A stretch of 64,000 nt of DNA from Drosophila miranda (lineage: Eukaryota; Arthropoda; Insecta; Diptera; Drosophilidae). The first letter of the stretch is position 1. The number at the start of each line of letters is the position of its first letter. The translations under genes were made by a program, and so were the position numbers. Under the pieces are notes generated by a model that was not told where the DNA came from, did not search any database, and saw only the letters and a program-made list of their open reading frames with translations. The stretch is taken from assembly GCF_003369915.1 (NCBI RefSeq), contig NC_046673.1:6618001-6682000 (forward strand), read 5' to 3'. Shown here piece by piece: positions 1 through 11,470 of the stretch.

Positions 1-2124
1 TGACCAGCAGGTAATTCTCACGAACAAAAGTCTTGAATGGGGTGTTGAACTGATTGGGACGCCAGATTTTCTGTGTGTCAGTGATGCGCCAACGCTCTAC
101 GTTCACCTCAAACTGGCAGTACTAGCACCGGAGTAGCTCCGCCTCGTTTTCAAACGTTACCAGGCCATAGGAGCAACGGGCGCAGAGCGTGCAGGAATAT
201 TTATAGCTGGCATCGCAGTCACTATTCAATGCCAGCTCTGGTATCAGGCTCTTTGCTTGGTAGGCCCTGAGGATACACAAGAGATAGGGGATAAACAAGA
301 GAAGCAAGATGAGGCTTGCCAGCCTACCATTTGCGGCAGTTGTCGCCATGTCCTGTCTCACGGTTAAAGACAAAGGCCGCCACATGGCACATCTCATGCA
401 GCAGTGGCTTTATAAGCATGCCAGGTTGATTGATGTGCTTCCACAGCAGAATACGCGCAGTGCGGTTGCCTGAAGAGTTGAAACCCAGCTCGCTGCTGCA
501 GGGAGTACTCATGCTATTTTTCCAATAGATTTTCGCCTGAAGGCCGCAGTGAAAGATGGCATGATTGAACATACTAAATAGGACCTTGGCCAGAGCCACT
601 TTGCACTTCTCAAAGTCACCTTTGCGATAGGGCAAAGCCCGCGGATGGCACATATTGATCAAATTCTGAGCTGTAAGTGTTAGTTTTTCTTTAGGACAAA
701 CGTATTTAACTAACGATTTAGGGATTCGACGAATCCGTAGAAGAGCGGATGCTGTTCTAGGCAGGCAATGCTTCCATTGTGGCGCCGGCAAATGCTCGCA
801 CGCTGTTTATCGCTTGGCAGTCCACTCAGATCGATCGGCTCCTTGAGGAAGGCCGGTGTCTGTGTCTCAATGAAGGTGGAATTCACCTGGACAATCAGAT
901 CGTCATAAAACTTAGCTTGCCTCTCCTGAAATGTGGGTATATACAGTTTCGATGTGTTCAGCATTGACCAGGTGTTGCTGCTTGTCGGTGTGATGGGCGT
1001 AATAAGGCGTTTGGGTGTCGATAAGGTGGTCGTCTCAGTTAGATGACTCTTGGAGGCCACTGGAAGGGTCTCCTTTTGCGGAGAGTTATCTGGGTCATCG
1101 TCAAAGTTGTCCATGGGATTGTAGAGGCGCCGGCGCGGGGCAATAAGTCCCAGGAACTTGTGCAGTTTCGTCTTGAGCTCCGGATCATCATCAACCGATA
1201 GATCGGCTACGGGGTTGTCCCCCACAATCGCCACAGACTGGCTCAGATCAATATATATTAGACGTCGATCGCTTTCGGGGCTATTGGCTTCGCTGCTGCT
1301 GCTGTGCTGATAGGAGAAGCGCCTCTGTTTGCGACCCACCCATTTAAGCTCCGTGGGGCTCTGGTCCACGTTATAATCGTCGTCATCATCACTGTCGATC
1401 GAAAAACTAATCGACTCGTCTTCCCCCTCCGGCTGCGACGAGGAGTAATCAAATGTGGTATCCAGAACAGTGCGCACGGCGCGTCCACTGCGGGTTACCA
1501 CTGTCGGATTAGTAGGGGTGCTGGCACGACCCACCGACTGATCTACGAATATAAATCCATCTATATTATATCATTCTTCAGATACCTACTCCCGACTTAC
1601 ATTTTTCTACCGATCCACTGGCGGGTGATTCCCCAGATGTCCCACGTTTTCTTGAAGATCTTTGATCCATGTTGCCCAGACTAGAATCTATTATATTTGT
1701 TTTGAAAATTACTACGCCTTGTACATTATTATTTTTGGGGACAATTTTTCTTACTGCTTCTGCTGATTGTCTCTTCAGGTTCTGTCTCTTCGATGAGGAT
1801 GTTATCCTCTGCTGAAGTGCTATTAATCTCGGATAAATGGAAGAAGCTGACCGCGCTCAACGAATCATCCGAATCAACAAAAATAACACTGCTGCTATCT
1901 CTGCTAGGTGTATTTTCGTCGTCACTATTGCCAGCTTCGCCCATTTGGGGCAGTTTGCACGGGAGATCGTCATTCTTCTGCGACAGAAACTGGTGGAATG
2001 AAAGTGCCGTGTAGGGAGACACGGCAAATGAAAAACTTACTCTTTTATTCTCGGTAATATTCTCGTTTAATTTCAAATTGCTAAGCATATTTGACAAAGA
2101 AGTGTTATTTTCTTGAAGCGACAT
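1..2124 (-). pseudogene. GCNA-like SprT-family protease gene, copy A (premature stop; cut by window start)
   Basis: Five exons can be read on the minus strand: 1755-2124, 1601-1687, 715-1542, 328-670 and 1-266, with GT-AG introns of 67, 58, 44 and 61 bp and consistent phases. Exons 1-3 encode an acidic, serine-rich disordered region with SUMO-interaction-like patches (VIFVDSDD). Exon 4 holds the zinc-metalloprotease signature HEMCH with a following GHGDNCRKW, and exon 5 a CxxC...CxxC zinc ribbon. This order (acidic tail, SprT domain, zinc ribbon) is that of GCNA/ACRC, a germ-cell protease acting on DNA-protein crosslinks. An in-frame TAG (minus strand, 122-124) interrupts the zinc ribbon where copies C and D have CAG, so this copy would lose its C-terminus. 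Exon 3 is 3 bp longer than in copy D (one extra Asp). Intron 3 lacks 11 bp present in copy D. No HMG box is visible. It might instead be another SprT/Spartan relative, but the acidic N-terminus favours GCNA. Confidence 0.72.
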
Positions 2125-2778
2125 ATTTACTTTACTGTTGCTTTGAGAGACTTGCCGGCATCATTCAATAGTGAAGTAACAGTGCTGGAAAGGGTGATAT
2201 ATAGCTATTTATCGATACTTGTGCTAGTCATTTGGCGGGGGTTTTTTTCTATGATATGTATGAGGAACTATGATTCAAATTTGTAGCTCAAAAATCACTA
2301 CACAACAGGTTTAATTATGAATGTATGATATCTTTGTACCAAACTCATGTGTTTTAATAATGGTACCACTAGTTAGATATTGTTTTAGTCTATTTTATGG
2401 CTCTATTGCCATATACCGCGTATTCTAGGTATATTTTGATGTCGAATTCGAAGTGAATAAACCAATTTACCATACATATTAGTAAACAATGGTAGATTTT
2501 ATTCTTTTTGTGGTATATTAAAGTTTATTACAATAACAAGCTTAAAAATAATAGTAATTTAGATTAGGCCAGACAATGATCAGGCAATCGACAGTTTCCA
2601 ATGTACCATGTGCACGATTTTCTCGGAGGTAAATTAAATCAAATTGAAATCATTTTTATGGGGTCAAGATGTTAAACATCTCAGTCGATATATTTTATCG
2701 ATAGTACTCATGTATGTTTGTGTTCTCTAGCACTGGCGTTTATTTGTCTCCCCACTAAAAGACGCCGCCTCCGTTTTT
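2125..2778. promoter_or_regulatory. Upstream spacer of GCNA-like copy A with two DRE motifs
   Basis: This 654-bp stretch has no open frame. It contains two perfect DRE octamers, TATCGATA at 2210-2217 (about 90 bp upstream of the copy A start codon) and at 2696-2703. The same spacer at 43,236-43,890 separates intact copy D from a retrotransposon followed by amx. It may therefore be an ancestral bidirectional promoter between the GCNA-like gene and amx. Regulation by DREF is inferred from the motif only. Confidence 0.5.
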
Positions 2779-3882
2779 TATACCCGATACTCAAAATGAG
2801 TATTGGGGTATATTAGATTTGTGGTAAAAGTGGATGTGTGTAACGTCCAGAAGGAATCGTTTCCGACCCCATAAAGTATATATATTCTTGATCAGCATCA
2901 ATAGCCGAGTCGATTGAGCCCTGTCTGTCTGTCCGTCTGTCCGTCCGTCCGTCTGTCCGTCCCCTTCAGCGCCTAGTGCTCAAAGACTATAAGAGCTAGA
3001 GCAACGATGTTTTGGACCCAGACTTCTGTGATATGTCTGCTACAAAAATATTTCAAAACTTCGCCCCGCCCACTTCCGCCCCCACAAAGGACGAAAATCT
3101 GTGGCATCCACAATTTTAAAGATATGAGAAAACCAAAAACGTAGAATTGTAGAGAATGACCATATCTTTAAGACTGCGGAATCTGAATTGGATCGTATTA
3201 TTATTATAGCCAGCATCAAGAAAACAATTTCATTTTTTCTCGCCCTGTCTCTCTCTAACACACACGTAGCATAGGCGGCTTTGCTTAGAGTAAAACATTA
3301 GCGCCTAGATCTCAGAGACTACAAAAGCTAGAGCAACCAAATTTGGTATCCACACTCCTAATATATCGGACCGAGACGAGTTTGTTTCAAAATTTCGCCA
3401 CACCCCCTTCCGCCCCCGCAAAGGACGAAAATCTGGGGATATTCAAAAATCTCAGAGACTATTAAGGCTAGAGTAACCAAATTTGGTATCCGCACTCCTG
3501 TTAGATCTTACTATAAAACGTGTATCTCAAAATTTCACCCCACCCCCTTCCGCCCACACAAAGGACGAAAATCTGTTGCATCCACAATATTGCACATTCG
3601 AGAAAACTAAAAACGCAGAATCATAGATAAGGACCATATCTATCAGATTGCTGAATCTGGATCAGATCAGATCATTTTTATAGCCAATAGGAACAAATCA
3701 ATTTGCAGTGGCTACGCAGCGCCCGACGTCACGCTCAGACTGATTTCTGTCTCTCTCGCACGCACTCTTTGTCGTGTCGTTTAATATTAGCGGCGTCTGC
3801 CGGAGGAGAGCCATACTGACTTAGTATCGGGTATAACCGTAGAGTTGCGGTGTCCGCAGCAACTCACAACGTTCCCCCTCGT
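2779..3882 (+). mobile_element. DINE-1/INE-1-like non-autonomous repeat, copy 1
   Basis: The element starts TATACCCGATACTC and contains the DINE-type core: a TTCCGACCCCATAAAG stretch, a TATATATTCTTGATCAGCAT stretch and a (CTGTCCGT)n tract. It ends with GTATCGGGTATAA, an inverted copy of its start, plus a tail holding the GAGTTGC/GCAACTC stem and CCCCCTCGT. Inside are about three diverged repeats built on a 'CTCAGAGACTAnnAnAGCTAGAG ... AAAGGACGAAAATCTG' pattern. It sits in the T-run that in unit 4 directly abuts the retrotransposon (43,884-43,891), so it is an insertion into an older structure. It has no coding capacity. Assignment to the DINE-1/Helentron-associated class comes from remembered core sequence; the exact family name (possibly D. 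miranda ISY) is a guess. Confidence 0.7.
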
Positions 3883-6800
3883 TTTATTTAATAAACTTGT
3901 TCCAGATCGCTGAAAGTCGATCGATATAAATGCGCGCTTTTGCAAAAATATAATAAATGGTGTCTGTTTTCCGTTCGTGCAAAAAATAACAAGCAAAAAC
4001 GTTGTTCAACACTGGTATGGCGCGTACCTAAAATTGTTTGCGGAAGGAAAAAATTAACATATTTCAAGACGTTCGCTGATAGTTTTAATCAAAAAGACAT
4101 TTTCCGAAGCTTCTGGGGGTGCCTCACACGCCTACGAAGACGGCGCGAAGAAATTCCCAAAGCTTCATCAATTAAGTCGAAAAACCTGGAATTTACTGCA
4201 TGGCGTTCCGGAATAACTCTTAAAACGGCTCTTGGAACTCCGTCTGGACCCTGAGAAGCATAGCAAGCATAGGAAAGACAAGGATGGCCACGGAGAAGGC
4301 GACGGGAGTTAAAATTCGCATGGAAACGCTGAAAAAAAGGGAAGGAGAAGCTAAATCCGCCATGCGGGTAGGAGTAAAGATGGCGGCAAAAACGGCTCCG
4401 CAGCTTTTGGCTTCTAAACTGCTGTGCAAGAAACCAAACTTGTCGACGAACGTGTCGACAAACATGTCCACGAACACGACAACAAGCATGACATCAAACA
4501 TTTCTACGACGAAAGAGAGAGAGAAGACTGACGCGGTTTGTGTGGCTTCCGTGAGTACGAAAAACGGAAGTAACCGCAAAATCATCGTTAACAAGTATTA
4601 TGAGGGGCATAAAGGCCCATACATTGTTTGTATCGACAAAATGAGTGCGAATAATGCCAGAATTGCTATAAACCAGTTTGATCTATCCGATCTGCTGCTG
4701 AAACAGGGCATTAGCGATATCGAGGAGGTTGCTAGAATGGGCTATGGCAGGTGCAAGATTGTGTGAGGGTCGGCGGAGTGTGCAAACGGGCTAGTGGAAA
4801 ACAGTGTTTTCGCTGCTCAAGGGTACTCAACCCGAATCTTTAGGCACTTCGTCCAAAAAGTAGGGTTAATTTTTGGGATCCCCGGGCACTACTCGGAGGA
4901 ACAGCTAGCGGAGCTTGTAACCTCGGATATCCCAATTGAGGAGATAGTTCGGATTACGCGAAGGGATATAGCATCGGGGGAACGTGTACCTACTGGCAGG
5001 GTTTCAGAGTTTCAGGTTCAGAGGAAAGCAGTTACCAACCAAAATCAATTTTCTATATTCTAAAGTAGAAGTGAAACCTTTTGTTCAGCTTATTCAATGT
5101 TTCAGGTGTTTTAGGTTTGGCCATCTGGCGCAACATTGCAAGAGTGGAGCGAAATGTTTCAAATGCGGACAAGATCACAGCAAAGATATTATCTGCTCAG
5201 GGCTGGTCTGTGCTAACTGCAAGGGGAACATGCTGCCACCCACCCGCAGTGTGAGGCCAGGAAAAAAGCGTACGCCATTCAAAAGTGTATGACACTGGAA
5301 AACCTAACTAGAGCTGAGGTCAAGGCTAGATATCCGATCCTTTTTGATAGAACTTCCCCCAACCTAAGGGATCAAGGGGAATTTCCTAGACCCAGTTGGC
5401 AATCTAACCGCTCCCCTGAATTCTTAAATAACAGCTTAGAGTCCGCCAGGGAAATTCATTCTGTCACCTCTTTCGCGGAAGTGACCAAATCCAATAGGGT
5501 TGCCGCCCGGAACGCAGAGGCGGCCAAGGCAGCAGCCAACATGGCAGAGTGGAAGAACTCAATAAACTCAGACTACGTCCAAATGAGCGAGAAATTTGTG
5601 AGATCTTCATCCGTGGCATCTTCTCTGGCCCAGGATAAGCTAAACGCACTAGGAGCCAAACTCACAGCGTTCCTGATTGATCCAAACAACATCATTAAAG
5701 GGGATTCTTTAGCGAATAAATTTATTAAGGAAATTAGAGAATTTGTCAATGCTTCCAACGCAGAACTAGATAGGCGTCAGATTGCCCAAGGGATGGCAGT
5801 TGGTTCTCAAAACATCCAACAATGAAGATTCTTCAGCTAAATATTCAAAGTCTGACACACAACAACAACAAACAGCTCCTCTCAATGTTCCTAGACAAGA
5901 ACGCAATAGATATTGCCATCCTCTCAGAGATTTGGGTGTTGAACAACGCGGACTGCAGCATTTTAGACTATAACTTTTTCTGCAGGCCCAGAGAGGACGG
6001 CTACGGCGGGGTTGGCATCTACGTCAGGAAAAACATTCAATTCAGCATTTTAAAAATAGAGAACGACTTGGAAATTTTAGGAATAAAAACATTAAACCTC
6101 AAGAGCAATTTCAATATTTTTAGCATATATGCACCGCCATCAACAACAGTTTCACAGTTTAAATCGGGCGCAAACAAGTTTTTCGAATTCGCGGCTTCGC
6201 TTGACATACCCTCAATAGTGGGCGGGGACTTCAACGCTAGGTCTTCTATCTGGGCAAGTCCGATCTGTGATCGCAAGGGTCGCAGCATTGAGAATTCCAC
6301 CCGGGAGGCCGGATTTATCTGCCTAAACGACGGTTCGCCAACTTTCTCCAGGAGCCCATCTCAATTCTCCGTTCTTGACCTTTCTTTTTCGAACTACAGA
6401 AATGGAACTATTAACTGGCAAGTCCTCAAAACAAAAATTACGAACAGCAACCACTTCCCAATTGTATTATCAGTGCAAGGCCTAAATGCCCCCCTCCAAG
6501 GCAAGAAGATCCTTCACAACAGAATAGCCCGGATTCTGGGTGCAAGTGATTTCTCAAATCTGGAGGAGCTCAATGACCTTAAAAAATACGGTCACATTCC
6601 CAAGCAAGAACAAGTACGTTGCTAAGAAATGGTGGAACGAGGAAACGGAAAAACTTTTTGCTTGCAGGCAAAAATTCTACCTCACCAAAAAATTGGCTGA
6701 TGCCAGAGCAACCTTAGAAGCTGACAAAAATCAACAAAATCACGTAAAAAATCTTAGAGAGCGCAACTTTTCCAAGTTTATAGAAGAGGTCTCCTCATCG

Positions 6801-8764
6801 CCCTCTATGTGGAGCAGGGTGAAGAACATCAAAAATTACGGTCAAATCAAGAATGTAGGGAACAAATGGACGAACGAAGATGACAAAAACTTTCTCAATA
6901 TGGTTAAAGTAACCCCATCCACGTCAAACAGTAGGCCCCCTAAGAAAATTCCTGCCCCTTTGTTAGGACCAGACGACCCGGAACCCCTGGAACTGGAAGA
7001 ATTCCTGGCCTTCCTAAAAACCAGGAACCCCAATTCGGCTAGAGGCCCTGATGGCATCTCGTTCAGGATGCTTCAAAAGCTACCAAGTGGGAAAAAACAA
7101 GACATTTTTGAAATTATAAATAAAGTATGGCTGAGTGGCGTCATCCCTGAAGTCTGGCGCAGGATAAAAGTGGTACCCATCCCCAAGAAGAATGCAGACC
7201 CTACTTCCTTCCAAAACCATAGGCCGATTTGTTTGATTAACACGCTGTTTAAATCCATAGAGGGGTTGATAAAGTTGAAGTTGGACGAGCACATAGCAAA
7301 CTGTGACCTGCTGCCGGTCAGGTCCTATGCCTTCAGGAGAAACAGGTCCACGGCTCTTTGCATCAACGACCTTATCAACAAAGTTCTGGCGCTGAAGGCG
7401 AGGGGTTGTCAGGTTGTCGCAGCTTGCCTAGATTTACAAAGAGCGTTCGACTGCGTAAGAGTGGACACACTCGAGCACAGGATGAGGGATATTCGGTTCA
7501 ATACAAGCCTCACGGCTTGGATCTCCAGCTTCCTTAACAGACGAATTCTCATAAGGGGCAAAAGCGAGGTAGAGGTGAACAGAGGTGTTAGCCAGGGTAG
7601 CTGTCTCAGCCCAACCCTTTTTAACCTTTACACAGCCGAACTACATGATATTAACAGTCATAACTGCTTACTGTTTCAGTATGCTGATGACTTTTTCATA
7701 GTTTGTTTTCATAAAGACGTATCCATTGCGAAAGGTGTGCTGGAAGACAGTATAGATAAGTTCGAAGAAAAATGCAATAGGCTAAACCTGTCATTCAATC
7801 CGGTGAAGTCTAAAGTGATTTACTTCAACAATCATAGAGCTGCGCTAAATATCTCGCATCAAGGAGTTGAGATCAGACAAGTAGAGCAGATCAAATACCT
7901 AGGCAGGACTATCTCAGCAAACAACTCAGCCTCTGGTCACATTGATCTGGCCATATCGGAATCGAACAGAAACTGTGCGTTTCTCAGATTACTCAGTGGG
8001 TGTCACTATGGTATCAGCCCCAAAAGAGGGCTTATATTTTACAAGGCATTTGTCAGAAGTAGGCTAGAGTACGCGTGCTCATCATTCTGCAACCTGTCCA
8101 AATCTGCCTTGGCCAAAATCAAATCCCACTGCAACCATCACCTCAGAAAGTCGCTGGGTCTGATAATCTTCACTCCCGTTCCTATCATATATCACATGGC
8201 AGGAGAACTTCCCCCGGACTACAGGATGAGATTCCTGGCGGCGAAAGAGTTGGTTAAGGTGTTTGCATTTAATCTCCCAGCAAGTGAAACAGTGTCAGCA
8301 AATAGGGATTTAAACACGGGCTACGCTAAGGCATATCGGGAGTTTGGCAGCATAATAGATAGAGTTGAGGTTTTCGAGAACACAGCTTCATTTTTCACTA
8401 AAATTAGCTCCGACTTAGAATTTTTCAAGGGTTCTGCACCCAACAAGCACGCTATAGACCAGGCAGGTATCATGCTGCTCCACGGGGAAAAGAAGGATCA
8501 GCTGACAAAGGGTGGTTTTGAAATCTATTACACGGATGGGTCAGTCGCAGATGGGCATTCCAGCGCCGCTTTCTTGCACGATAGGACAGGTTTTTTAGAT
8601 AGCTATTACACGCACAAAACCCTTTCCTCGTTGTCCGCCGAGCTCCTTGCTATCGAGAAGGCATTAGACCATGCTATTTTGTACAATTTTCCTCGTGTCG
8701 CGCTCCTGACAGACAGCAGAAACGGGGCCCTCATTCTGGCGAAGAACATTCAGGATAACTCTAT
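3883..8764 (+). mobile_element. I-clade-like non-LTR retrotransposon, copy 1 (3'-truncated)
   Basis: The 5' end is ATTTAATAAACTTGTTCC, shared with copies 2-4. The element carries a gag-like ORF1 and an ORF2 with endonuclease, reverse transcriptase and RNase H. The 3' end stops abruptly at ...GGATAACTCTAT inside the RNase H domain, and foreign sequence follows. Copies 2 and 3 have the identical break, so truncation preceded unit duplication. Copy 4 shows what is lost: the last RNase H motif, a C-terminal zinc motif, the 3'UTR and poly(A). I-factor/LOA-type elements carry RNase H after RT; I favour the I clade, and LOA is the alternative. Confidence 0.85.
4284..5825 (+). pseudogene. ORF1 (gag-like nucleic-acid-binding protein) of retrotransposon copy 1, broken
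   Basis: The frame opens at ATG 4284. A TGA near 4764 stops it where copies 3 and 4 read TGC. Further damage lies near 5000 (GGCAGGGTTTCAGAG in place of the GGCAGGGTGAAACTC of the other copies) and near 5224, where a G run is one base shorter. Three zinc knuckles are visible at about 5097-5260 (CFRCFRFGHLAQHC, then CFKCGQDH..., CANCKG). The last third, from 5289, is an open 178-codon alanine- and asparagine-rich segment ending in TGA at 5823-5825, which overlaps the ORF2 start. Confidence 0.8.
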
Positions 8765-8771
8765 TTCTTAA
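5822..8771 (+). pseudogene. ORF2 (APE endonuclease-RT-RNase H) of retrotransposon copy 1, frameshifted and truncated
   Basis: ATG at 5822 overlaps the ORF1 stop (ATGA). The first part reads as an APE-type endonuclease (start MKILQLNIQSL, GGDFNARSS motif near 6220-6245). A 17-bp deletion near 6573 (relative to copy 4) shifts the frame and a 12-bp deletion follows near 6660. From 6540 a single 743-codon frame runs through RT (SARGPDGIS, DLQRAFDCV, QGSCLSP, YADD near 7680) and most of RNase H (TDGS, SAELLAIE, TDSRN). The true element sequence ends at 8764; the last codons to TAA come from the junction. Confidence 0.85.
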
Positions 8772-9601
8772 TATTGGCTTCCACCGGTTAATTACACGAT
8801 AAATTACAGCGAATTCGGTTTTGTTCCAAAATTTTTCTCATTTTAAAAATAAACTGACGAATTCATGTTCTATATTCCTCGATTTATATATTCCGTGGAA
8901 TATTACTAGCTATCTAGATCTCTCAGCCCTGCCCACATAATTTGATCCAATTAATGAATCTATTTTCTAAATGACTGGCTTATTTTACACACTTGAAATT
9001 GATTTTTTTGGCTCAATTTTGGTTCCTCAACAACAATATATCGCCTCGTGTGATGATGCATCGAACTTAGCCCACTTAAGCCCCCTCTATTTAAATAGTT
9101 TAACTACTTGAGGTAAATGGCGGAAGATATTAAAAATTGTAAATTCATCTTGTAAACTTATGCCATCTTTCCTCTAAATTTAAACACTATATCTTTCTCC
9201 TGAACTGCGCTAACATTGTTAAATATTCATTATTTTCGGTTGTAAATTGAAATACCCCCTTGGCTTATAATAGGTTAATCGTTCTCCGTCCAGGATTGGA
9301 ACATATTAATGTTTTTTTCCTTAAGGCGAGTCCTCCTATCAGAGACGATTTGTCCAGCCTGAACATGAGTTTGGATTCTACAGACGTCGCTGGCACGCAT
9401 AAATATTTGAACATAAGGATTTTTACTAAATCGAATTAATTTTCGATAGTGCCAAACCAGCGATAGTGCCATCGATAGCTCTCCACCTCTAAACAACAAC
9501 GACTGCAGAATAACAAAAAATTGATATGTAATGGTAAATATGTATGTGTATAATTAGCATTGAAACTAGCTAAGATTAACTATTGGAAAGGAATCATTAA
9601 A
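8765..9601. other. Non-coding unit spacer (copy 1)
   Basis: AT-rich sequence follows the truncated retrotransposon and leads into the 3' end of GCNA-like copy B. No convincing gene is seen; a 74-codon frame at 9275-9499 is conserved between copies only because the DNA is duplicated. Relative to spacers 2 and 3 this copy lacks about 92 bp near 8840, which removes a motif-1-like promoter element. The start (TTCTTAATATTGGC) is the same foreign junction found at 16,332 and 23,983. Confidence 0.6.
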
Positions 9602-10342
9602 TTATGTGGTTTCTCTGTCCATAAAATTTCGATTTAGAATTTGCATTTTGGCGCTGTGCGTATCCACATTATTGACCAGCAGGTAATTCTCACGAACAAA
9701 AGTCTTGAATGGGGTGTTGAACTGATTGGGACGCCAGATTTTCTGTGTGTCAGTGATGCGCCAACGCTCTACGTTCACCTCAAACTGGCAGTACTAGCAC
9801 CGGAGTAGCTCCGCCTCGTTTTCAAACGTTACCAGGCCATAGGAGCAACGGGCGCAGAGCGTGCAGGAATATTTATAGCTGGCATCGCAGTCACTATTCA
9901 ATGCCAGCTCTGGTATCAGGCTCTTTGCTTGGTAGGCCCTGAGGATACACAAGAGATAGGGGATAAACAAGAGAAGCAAGATGAGGCTTGCCAGCCTACC
10001 ATTTGCGGCAGTTGTCGCCATGTCCTGTCTCACGGTTAAAGACAAAGGCCGCCACATGGCACATCTCATGCAGCAGTGGCTTTATAAGCATGCCCGGTTG
10101 ATTGATGTGCTTCCACAGCAGAATACGCGCAGTGCGGTTGCCTGAAGAGTTGAAACCCAGCTCGCTGCTGCAGGGAGTACTCATGCTATTTTTCCAATAG
10201 ATTTTCGCCTGAAGGCCGCAGTGAAAGATGGCATGATTGAACATACTAAATAGGACCTTGGCCAGAGCCACTTTGAACTTCTCAAAGTCACCTTTGCGAT
10301 AGGGCAAAGCCCGCGGATGGCACATATTGATCAAATTCTGAG
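9602..10342 (-). pseudogene. GCNA-like protease gene, copy B: 3' remnant (exons 4-5 only)
   Basis: Exon 4 (10000-10342) keeps the HEMCH metalloprotease motif and exon 5 (9602-9938) the zinc ribbon and C-terminus. The in-frame TAG at 9794-9796 matches copy A. Exons 1-3 are missing: just inside intron 3 the sequence changes to a DINE-1-like repeat at 10,368. The junction carries GTTAGTT at the break, so the loss probably came from recombination between T-rich stretches in intron 3 and in the upstream spacer. It cannot make the full protein. Confidence 0.75.
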
Positions 10343-10367
10343 CTGTAAGTGGAAATAAAGTGTTAGT

Positions 10368-11470
10368 TATACCCGATACTCAAAATGAGTATTGGGGTAT
10401 ATTAGATTTGTGGTAAAAGTGGATGTGTGTAACGTCCAGAAGGAATCGTTTCCGACCCCATAAAGTATATATATTCTTGATCAGCATCAATAGCCGAGTC
10501 GATTGAGCCCTGTCTGTCTGTCCGTCCGTCCGTCTGTCCGTCTGTCCGTCCCCTTCAGCGCCTAGTGCTCAAAGACTATAAGAGCTAGAGCAACGATGTT
10601 TTGGATCCAGACTTCTGTGATATGTCACTGCTACAAAAATATTTCAAAACTTCGCCCCGCCCACTTCCGCCCCCACAAAGAACGAAAATCTGTGGCATCC
10701 ACAATTTTAAAGATATGAGAAAACCAAAAACGTAGAGTTGTAGAGAATGACCATATCTTTAAGACTGCGGAATCTGAATTGGATCGTATTATTATTATAG
10801 CCAGCATCAAGAAAACAATTTAATTTTTTCTCGCCCTGTCTCTCTCTAACACACACGTAGCATAGGCGGCTTTGCTTAGAGTAAAACATTAGCGCCTAGA
10901 TCTCGGAGACTACAAAAGCTAGAGCAACCAAATTTGGTATCCACACTCCTAATATATCGGACCGAGACGAGTTTGTTTCAAAATTTCGCCACACCCCCTT
11001 CCGCCCCCGCAAAGGACGAAAATCTGGGGATATTCAAAAATCTCAGAGACTATTAAGGCTAGAGTAACCAAATTTGGTATCCGCACTCCTGTTAGATCTT
11101 ACTATAAAACGTGTATCTCAAAATTTCACCCCACCCCCTTCCGCCCACACAAAGGACGAAAATCTGTTGCATCCACAATATTGCACATTCGAGAAAACTA
11201 AAAACGCAGAATAATAAGGACCATATCTATCAGATTGCTGAATCTGGATCAGATCAGATCATTTTTATAGCCAATAGGAACAAATCAATTTGCAGTGGCT
11301 ACGCAGCGCCCGACGTCACGCTCAGACTGATTTTCTGTCTCTCTCGCACGCATTCTTTGTCGTGTCGTTTAATATTAGCGGCGTCTGCCGGAGGAGAGCC
11401 ATACTGACTTAGTATCGGGTATAACTGTAGAGTTGCGGTGTCCGCAGCAACTCACAACGTTCCCCCTCGT
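10368..11470 (+). mobile_element. DINE-1-like repeat, copy 2
   Basis: Full-length element with the same termini and internal repeats as copy 1, lying between the intron 3 remnant of GCNA-like copy B and the 5' end of retrotransposon copy 2. It differs from copy 1 by point changes and a shortened stretch near 11,214 (AGAATAATAAGG). Confidence 0.7.

Noticed and set aside
324..791. 155-codon continuous minus-strand frame at the GCNA exon 3/4 boundary
   Set aside because: It runs through intron 3; splice sites at 670/671 and 714/715 give the phase-consistent model.
779..967. Plus-strand frame opposite GCNA exon 3
   Set aside because: Shadow of the minus-strand exon; repeated at 41,893 only because the unit is duplicated.
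2940..2965. CTGTCCGT tract as a CRISPR-like or satellite array
   Set aside because: It is the known-type internal simple repeat of DINE-1-like elements; no spacers, and this is a eukaryotic genome.
3940..4254. 104-codon frame in the retrotransposon 5'UTR (also 11,528 and 19,168)
   Set aside because: No known domain, and it is broken in full-length copy 4; treated as 5'UTR.
9275..9499. 74-codon minus-strand frame conserved in three spacers
   Set aside because: Conserved because the whole spacer is duplicated; no domain, no codon bias, and no consistent upstream start (93 codons in one copy).
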